Assembly (NCBI RefSeq): GCF_001314325.1
Contig: NZ_CP009431.1
Coordinates: 87,241-151,240 of the forward strand
Direction: 5' to 3'
DNA from: Sphingopyxis macrogoltabida
GTDB taxonomy: Bacteria > Pseudomonadota > Alphaproteobacteria > Sphingomonadales > Sphingomonadaceae
Length of the DNA: 64,000 nt
Each line of letters begins with the position of its first letter. Position 1 is the first letter of the stretch. The translations under genes and the position numbers were made by a program. The notes beneath the pieces are model-generated. The model was not told the DNA's origin and ran no database searches. It saw nothing but the letters and a program-made list of their open reading frames with translations. This document shows positions 59,663 through 64,000 of the stretch, in pieces.

Positions 59663-62600
59663 TCATGCGCCAGTCAGCGCGCCGATCACCGAAATCGCTG
59701 ATCCCCTTGGAATGAAAACACGCGTGCGAAACGCGATGATTTCCGTAAAACAGCCGAAGCTCTTGAGCCAAGGCAGCTGTTCAGGGGGCACCCCCACGAT
59801 TTCGTAGCGCTGCTCCCCTGCCACACGCGAGCTTTTGATGGTCGCCTCGAACGGCTGCTTGATAGGGACTGTGCGGCCCTCGCCGAGCGCCCTGATGATC
59901 ATTTCCGGGCTGAGTTCAACGGTGGAGGCAATGTCGAATTTCTCGAGCAGCTTGGCCACATCGAGTTCGTGAACCAAGCGACCGAGCCAGCTTCTGCCCT
60001 CTTCGTCGACGATCCGCCGGACCTCCAAATAGTCGATAGGCAGGCTCGACCAGATCGGCAGGAGAAGTCCGGTCGCAAGGTACACGGTCTCTTTGGTGAG
60101 CCGCTCGGCAAGCTCCCCAACCTCGCACTGCCATAGCTTTTCGAAGGTCCGGCGGGGGACCTCCTCCCAAGCCGATTCCGCAAGGTCATCGAAGTGGTGG
60201 TATTCCCGACGCAGGGGACGGTGGAGGATAACTCGCCTGATCAGTTCGCCTTGCTCGGTCATGAAGTGCCGCGAGGGTTCGGCCAGCGCTGCTTTCCCGC
60301 TCTTGGTGTTGTGGAGTAGAATGCAGCCGTCGGCGTAGTCGCGGCGCTCAAGGACACGCTCGAGCGAGATCGGCCGTGCTCTCGTCTTGAGAGACAACTG
60401 CAGCAAATGCGATGTGGCGCCGGTTCGCCCGTCGGTCCGTAGGACTATGTCTTCGACAACCTCGGCCTGTTCGACCCGCAGGGTCTCGACGCCAACATCG
60501 AGCGATCCGGCCTCGCGCGCTGCCGACACCCGCGCTTCGACCAGCCCCAGAAATTCTTCGAAGATCGCATTCTGCATTCCGATCGGCAGCGCGAGGATGC
60601 GGTTGAGCCAACGCTGGATCGGCGGAAGGTCCTCTTCGAGAATGCCGTCTTCGGAGACAATCTTAAGCCCGCTACGGCGCTGGAAATCGATCAGCGTTGC
60701 GCTCTTGAGCTTGCCGTCCGCCAGCAAGGCAAACCAGGTCGAGAGTGCCGCCTTGGCATATTCGCTTTCGAGATTGTCGGCAGGGTCAAACAGGTTCTGC
60801 CCGCCCGTCTGGCGTTGGCCGCGGGTCAGCGCCCCCAGGCTGTCGAGCCTGCGCGCAATGGTGCTGGTGAACCGCAGTTCGCCCTTGCAGTTCGTGGTGA
60901 CAGGCCGGAACAGCGGTGTGTTCGCCTGATGGGTCCGGTGCGTTCGGCCCAGCCCCTGGATGGCGCGGTCGGCTCGCCATCCCGGCTCAAGCAGGAAGTG
61001 GATGCGCCGCTTCTGGCAAGCTGCGTCAAGGCTCGCGTGATAGGACCGCCCTGTGCCGCCCGCATCGCTGAAGACAAGGATCGGCTTCCTGCCATCCATG
61101 AACTGGTCGGTCTCGGACTGGTTCGTCCGCGGCGAACGGGTTTCGAGCCGCTGCTGGCCGTCGCTCTGGGTGATGAGCCGCTTGCTGCGCCCGGTCACCT
61201 CGGCGACCTTCTCCGGTCCATAGTGCTCGATGATCCCGTCCAGCGCTGGCTTGATCGGCGGCATGGCGCACAGATGCTCGATCATCTCGCCGCGGCGGGC
61301 GATTGCAGTCTGGTTGTGGACTGGTCGGCCTTCCCCGTCGAACATCGGTGCCGAGCGCTGGGTGCCGGTATCATCGACGAATACCTGCATCTGTTGCGTG
61401 GGGAAGGCGCGCTCAAGGTACTCAATTACCGCGTCGAGCGGGCTGAGATCGAAGTCGAGCTCCGCGCGCTCTTCTGGCGAGAGGCTATCGAGACGGCGAT
61501 CGAGGATGCTTTCGGCGGTCGAAACCAGTTGGACGACAACCACCTCGTCGCGATCCAGATGGAGATTGATGGCAGCAATCAGCGTGGGCAGCTTCATCGA
61601 CAGCAGAAGCTGGTTGAAGAACCGCTGTTTAGTGCTTTCAAACCGGCTTCGCGCTGCGGCTTTCGCACCGCTGTTGAGCGTTGTGCCGTCGATTTCATCG
61701 ACGACGCCGGTCAACTCAAGCGCCTCCTCAAGGTTCTGATGGATGATCGCCCAGACGTCGGCATAAGTGCCGTAAACGGCGATCTGTTGGGCTGTCAGAT
61801 CATGTTTCAGGATCTCGTATTCGACGCCTGCAAAGCTAAGCGCGCGCGCCTGATAGAGGCCCAGTGCCTTGAGGTCCCGCGACACGAGTTCCATCGCAGC
61901 GATGCCCCCTGCCCTGATCTGGCTGATGAAATCTTCCCTGTTGGCAAACGCAGTGCCGGGCCCCCACAGACCGAGGCGTACGGCATAGGCAAGGTTGTTG
62001 ACCTCCGAGGCCCCAGTCGCAGAGGCGTAGAGAACCCGGGCATCGGGCAGATTGTTTTGCAGCAGCACGCCGGCGATGCCCTGCAGCGATCCGCTTTTCG
62101 TGCCGCGGGCGCCCTCGCCTCCTGCAACACCGCCCATCTCGTGGCTCTCATCGAAGGCGATGACACCTTCGAAATCCTCGCCCGCCCAATCGAGCAGCTG
62201 CTTCAGGCGGGTGGCGTCCTGACGCTGGCTGCGAAGGGTCGGGTAGGTGACGAACAGGATCCCTTCGCGAAACGGAACTGCCTGATCGATCTTCCAGTTG
62301 GAAAGCGGCTGAATGTCGGCCGCAAGGCCGCCGATGGCGCTCCAGTCGCGGCGCGCATCCTCAAGCAAGCTCTCGTTCTTCGAGACCCAGATGGCCTTGC
62401 GGCGTCCAGCAAGCCAGCCATCAAGAATGCAGGCGGCGATCTGTCTGCCCTTCCCTGCCCCCGTGCCATCGCCGAGGAAATAGCCTTTGCGGTAGGCACG
62501 CCCTTGCTCGTCGAGTTGCAGGCCAACGCCTTCCTCAGCCGGAATGAACAGGCCAGGCAGATACTGCTGCCACGCGTTCCCGGCATAGATGACAGTTTCG

Positions 62601-63880
62601 ATCTGAGCCTCGGAGAGCAGGCTTTCCTGCAAGACCCGATCCTGCAGCGCCGGGACATAATCCGGGATTGGTGCCGGGATCGAGCCCATGGCCACGCTCT
62701 CGACAAGCGGCGTCGGATGTTCGCGTGCACCAACAATGTCGACCCGGCTTGGCCGGTACGGGATGTAGACCCCGCTTTGCTCACCGAGAACGCGCGGCTT
62801 GTCCAGGGTACTGAATGCCAGTGCTTCGATCTTGGGGGCTTGGGCTGCCCTCGCTTTGACGGGCTTTGTGATCGGCGTTGCCCGCATGGCTTTGAAGAGC
62901 GCACCCGGCTTCGCTTTCGGCGGCACCGCGCGCGGTTCGCAGTCGGGCTGGGCTGTCACGCGATTGATGATTGGAACCGCAGACGCGACGTCAGCAACTG
63001 TTTCCCGCGCCAAAACTGCAGGTCTGATCTGCCCCGGGATCTTGTCGATCACGTACAAGCGCACGGCCACGCTGGTTCCCTGCTTGTGATAGCATTTATC
63101 GAGCCGGATGGATGTGCGGACCGTGCAAGAGGCAAAGGTGTCGTCGTAGATTTTCGCAAGCTTTGCGCTCGTCGTGAACCAGTCCGGCATGATCGCGACG
63201 ATCCGCCCCCCCTGCTTGAGGCGCGTTATGGCAGCGCGCAGGTGACGCACCGCTGCGAACGCGTCTGCTCCTCGTCCCATTGACCGGGAGAACGGCGGGT
63301 TCATCAGGATCAGGCTTGGCTGCACAGCCGCGTCGAGATGGGAAGCCAGCATGGCCCCATCGATCTCTGTGATGGTTGCGTCGGGAAACAGCAGTGCCAG
63401 CTTTTCACGCCTGCGCGGATCGATTTCGATGAGATGCAATGCGCTGACATTGGGCAGAGTTGCCACGAGAGCGCCATGTCCGGCGCTCGGTTCAAGAACG
63501 ATATCGGTTGCGAGTGGCTGCGCCAGAATCACGGCTAGGCTTGCGAGGTCTGCGGGCGTCGAGAATTGCTGGAACCTGATCTGGTCTTCACTTCTGACCG
63601 TATGTGTCGGCAGCGCCTCGATGAGCGCACTGATCTCCGAAATCTGGTTCAGCATCTGAGGTTTGTTCAGCAGTCCGGCCATGTGGCGCGTCAATGCCGC
63701 CTCGAGCAGGTCAAAGGCGTCCCTCTGGCTCCACGCGCCGTTTGCGGAGCCCTCCCCGTAAAGCTGGCGCATCGTCTCAAACAGGCGTTGCTTGTTCGCC
63801 AGTCCGGTGGCGATGGCGTGCTGGATTTCGGTGATTGCGGCGTCCAGCTTCTGGCTGGATTGTTCAAAAAGGTCGGTCAC
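59663..63880 (-). CDS. Strawberry-notch-like helicase with N-terminal DNA methylase
   Basis: 1405 residues from GTG 63880. The N-terminal third has a SAM-binding LEPSAGHGALVATL and NPPF (N6-adenine methylase type; ILMNPPFSRSMGRGADAF). A helicase follows with GDGTGAGKGRQIAA and DESHEMGG, then GRTHRTHQANTP as in strawberry-notch/SNF2-type proteins. Such fused proteins are common on sphingomonad and other alphaproteobacterial plasmids; they may methylate and remodel incoming DNA. The start overlaps a short leader frame (GTGA). Confidence 0.88.
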   Translation of the reverse strand: MTDLFEQSSQKLDAAITEIQHAIATGLANKQRLFETMRQLYGEGSANGAWSQRDAFDLLEAALTRHMAGLLNKPQMLNQISEISALIEALPTHTVRSEDQIRFQQFSTPADLASLAVILAQPLATDIVLEPSAGHGALVATLPNVSALHLIEIDPRRREKLALLFPDATITEIDGAMLASHLDAAVQPSLILMNPPFSRSMGRGADAFAAVRHLRAAITRLKQGGRIVAIMPDWFTTSAKLAKIYDDTFASCTVRTSIRLDKCYHKQGTSVAVRLYVIDKIPGQIRPAVLARETVADVASAVPIINRVTAQPDCEPRAVPPKAKPGALFKAMRATPITKPVKARAAQAPKIEALAFSTLDKPRVLGEQSGVYIPYRPSRVDIVGAREHPTPLVESVAMGSIPAPIPDYVPALQDRVLQESLLSEAQIETVIYAGNAWQQYLPGLFIPAEEGVGLQLDEQGRAYRKGYFLGDGTGAGKGRQIAACILDGWLAGRRKAIWVSKNESLLEDARRDWSAIGGLAADIQPLSNWKIDQAVPFREGILFVTYPTLRSQRQDATRLKQLLDWAGEDFEGVIAFDESHEMGGVAGGEGARGTKSGSLQGIAGVLLQNNLPDARVLYASATGASEVNNLAYAVRLGLWGPGTAFANREDFISQIRAGGIAAMELVSRDLKALGLYQARALSFAGVEYEILKHDLTAQQIAVYGTYADVWAIIHQNLEEALELTGVVDEIDGTTLNSGAKAAARSRFESTKQRFFNQLLLSMKLPTLIAAINLHLDRDEVVVVQLVSTAESILDRRLDSLSPEERAELDFDLSPLDAVIEYLERAFPTQQMQVFVDDTGTQRSAPMFDGEGRPVHNQTAIARRGEMIEHLCAMPPIKPALDGIIEHYGPEKVAEVTGRSKRLITQSDGQQRLETRSPRTNQSETDQFMDGRKPILVFSDAGGTGRSYHASLDAACQKRRIHFLLEPGWRADRAIQGLGRTHRTHQANTPLFRPVTTNCKGELRFTSTIARRLDSLGALTRGQRQTGGQNLFDPADNLESEYAKAALSTWFALLADGKLKSATLIDFQRRSGLKIVSEDGILEEDLPPIQRWLNRILALPIGMQNAIFEEFLGLVEARVSAAREAGSLDVGVETLRVEQAEVVEDIVLRTDGRTGATSHLLQLSLKTRARPISLERVLERRDYADGCILLHNTKSGKAALAEPSRHFMTEQGELIRRVILHRPLRREYHHFDDLAESAWEEVPRRTFEKLWQCEVGELAERLTKETVYLATGLLLPIWSSLPIDYLEVRRIVDEEGRSWLGRLVHELDVAKLLEKFDIASTVELSPEMIIRALGEGRTVPIKQPFEATIKSSRVAGEQRYEIVGVPPEQLPWLKSFGCFTEIIAFRTRVFIPRGSAISVIGALTGA

Positions 63881-63906
63881 GGTCTGCTCCTGATGCTGAA
63901 CCGCAT
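63877..63906 (-). CDS. Nine-residue leader frame coupled to methylase/helicase
   Basis: ATG 63906 lies 7 bases after GGGGGA, and MRFSIRSRP is followed by TGA overlapping the GTG start (GTGA). The leader start lies in a hairpin arm. Confidence 0.45.
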   Translation of the reverse strand: MRFSIRSRP

Positions 63907-63910
63907 CAGG
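63889..63910 (-). promoter_or_regulatory. Hairpin of leader copy 8
   Basis: CCTGATGC (63889-63896) is perfectly complementary to GCATCAGG (63903-63910), with a 6-base loop. The arm contains both the leader ATG and part of the downstream ribosome site. Confidence 0.65.
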
Positions 63911-63911
63911 T

Positions 63912-63927
63912 CATCCCCCTTCCCTCT
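63912..63927 (-). promoter_or_regulatory. Purine-tract leader motif, copy 8
   Basis: GAGAGGGAAGGGGGATG on the minus strand, 32 bases before the GTG at 63880. Confidence 0.65.
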
Positions 63928-64000
63928 CGCCTCGGGGTTATGAGCCCGTGATCACTACAGGCTATGCGACAAGGGGTGCCCGGCAGCGACGGGGATTCGG

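Noticed and set aside
60815..63283. Long + strand open frame (822 codons)
   Set aside because: It lies antisense to the methylase/helicase gene, whose motifs are clear; the frame is a by-product of high-GC codon use.
1..64000. CRISPR array, rRNA or tRNA genes
   Set aside because: No regularly spaced repeats and no complete tRNA or rRNA sequence were noticed on either strand; the T-arm-like hairpin at 32712 lacks other arms.

Overview
The window looks like part of a large conjugative plasmid or integrated mobile element of an alphaproteobacterium, most likely a sphingomonad. The basis is high-GC coding, a MobF relaxase with TraD, an accessory set often seen on sphingomonad plasmids (DUF736, DUF2493, DUF3768, ArdC, a large ParB-like protein, a strawberry-notch-type methylase/helicase), and two perfect alphaproteobacterial LexA boxes (GTTC-N7-GTTC). 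No rRNA, tRNA or CRISPR array was seen.

Region 1 (1-8918, + strand) is a chromate-resistance cluster: a ChrB-like tail, ChrA, superoxide dismutase, a ChrB C-terminal domain protein, a lipoprotein and a complete Fe(III)-type ABC importer. It then continues into decayed material: a broken MFS gene, the C-terminal half of a second ChrA, and a second SOD nearly identical to the first. Region 2 (8991-13342) is a Cj0069-like gene cut by a 3.4-kb Tn3-family element that has 38-bp inverted repeats but no resolvase.

Region 3 (13434-21629) is a defence locus: sspD-sspC-sspB-sspA on the minus strand (an Ssp-type DNA phosphorothioation module). A Ser/Thr protein kinase gene converges on sspD with no gap, and a membrane-protein/methyltransferase pair diverges from sspA. 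No SspE or SspFGH partner was recognised. Region 4 (21803-31171) is the transfer region: nuclease-like protein, regulator, relaxase, a 31-residue four-cysteine microprotein, TraD, a ribbon-helix-helix protein and a repeat-rich candidate oriT.

Region 5 (31220-52383 and 59663-64000) is the plasmid accessory array, mostly minus strand: SSB, two toxin-antitoxin pairs (Phd/PemK-like and Xre/RES), a GHKL ATPase, a DUF1173-like protein, ArdC, ParB-like and the methylase/helicase. Eight leaders in this array share a purine tract (consensus near GAGGGAAGGGGGATG) shortly before a gene, often with a hairpin and sometimes with a tiny ORF overlapping the next start codon. An IS256-family element separates one such leader from its gene. 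Region 6 (52676-59435) interrupts the array and is a second defence island: an McrC-like DUF2357 nuclease, a coiled-coil McrB-like ATPase/GTPase, a HEPN-like protein and a proteasome-like Ntn hydrolase with an intact Thr1/Asp17/Lys33 triad.

The strongest candidates for undescribed biology are the McrBC-like/HEPN/Ntn-hydrolase island, the Ssp module paired with a kinase, the repeated purine-tract leaders, and the cysteine microprotein inside the transfer operon. Family names are from motif recognition only; no database search was run.
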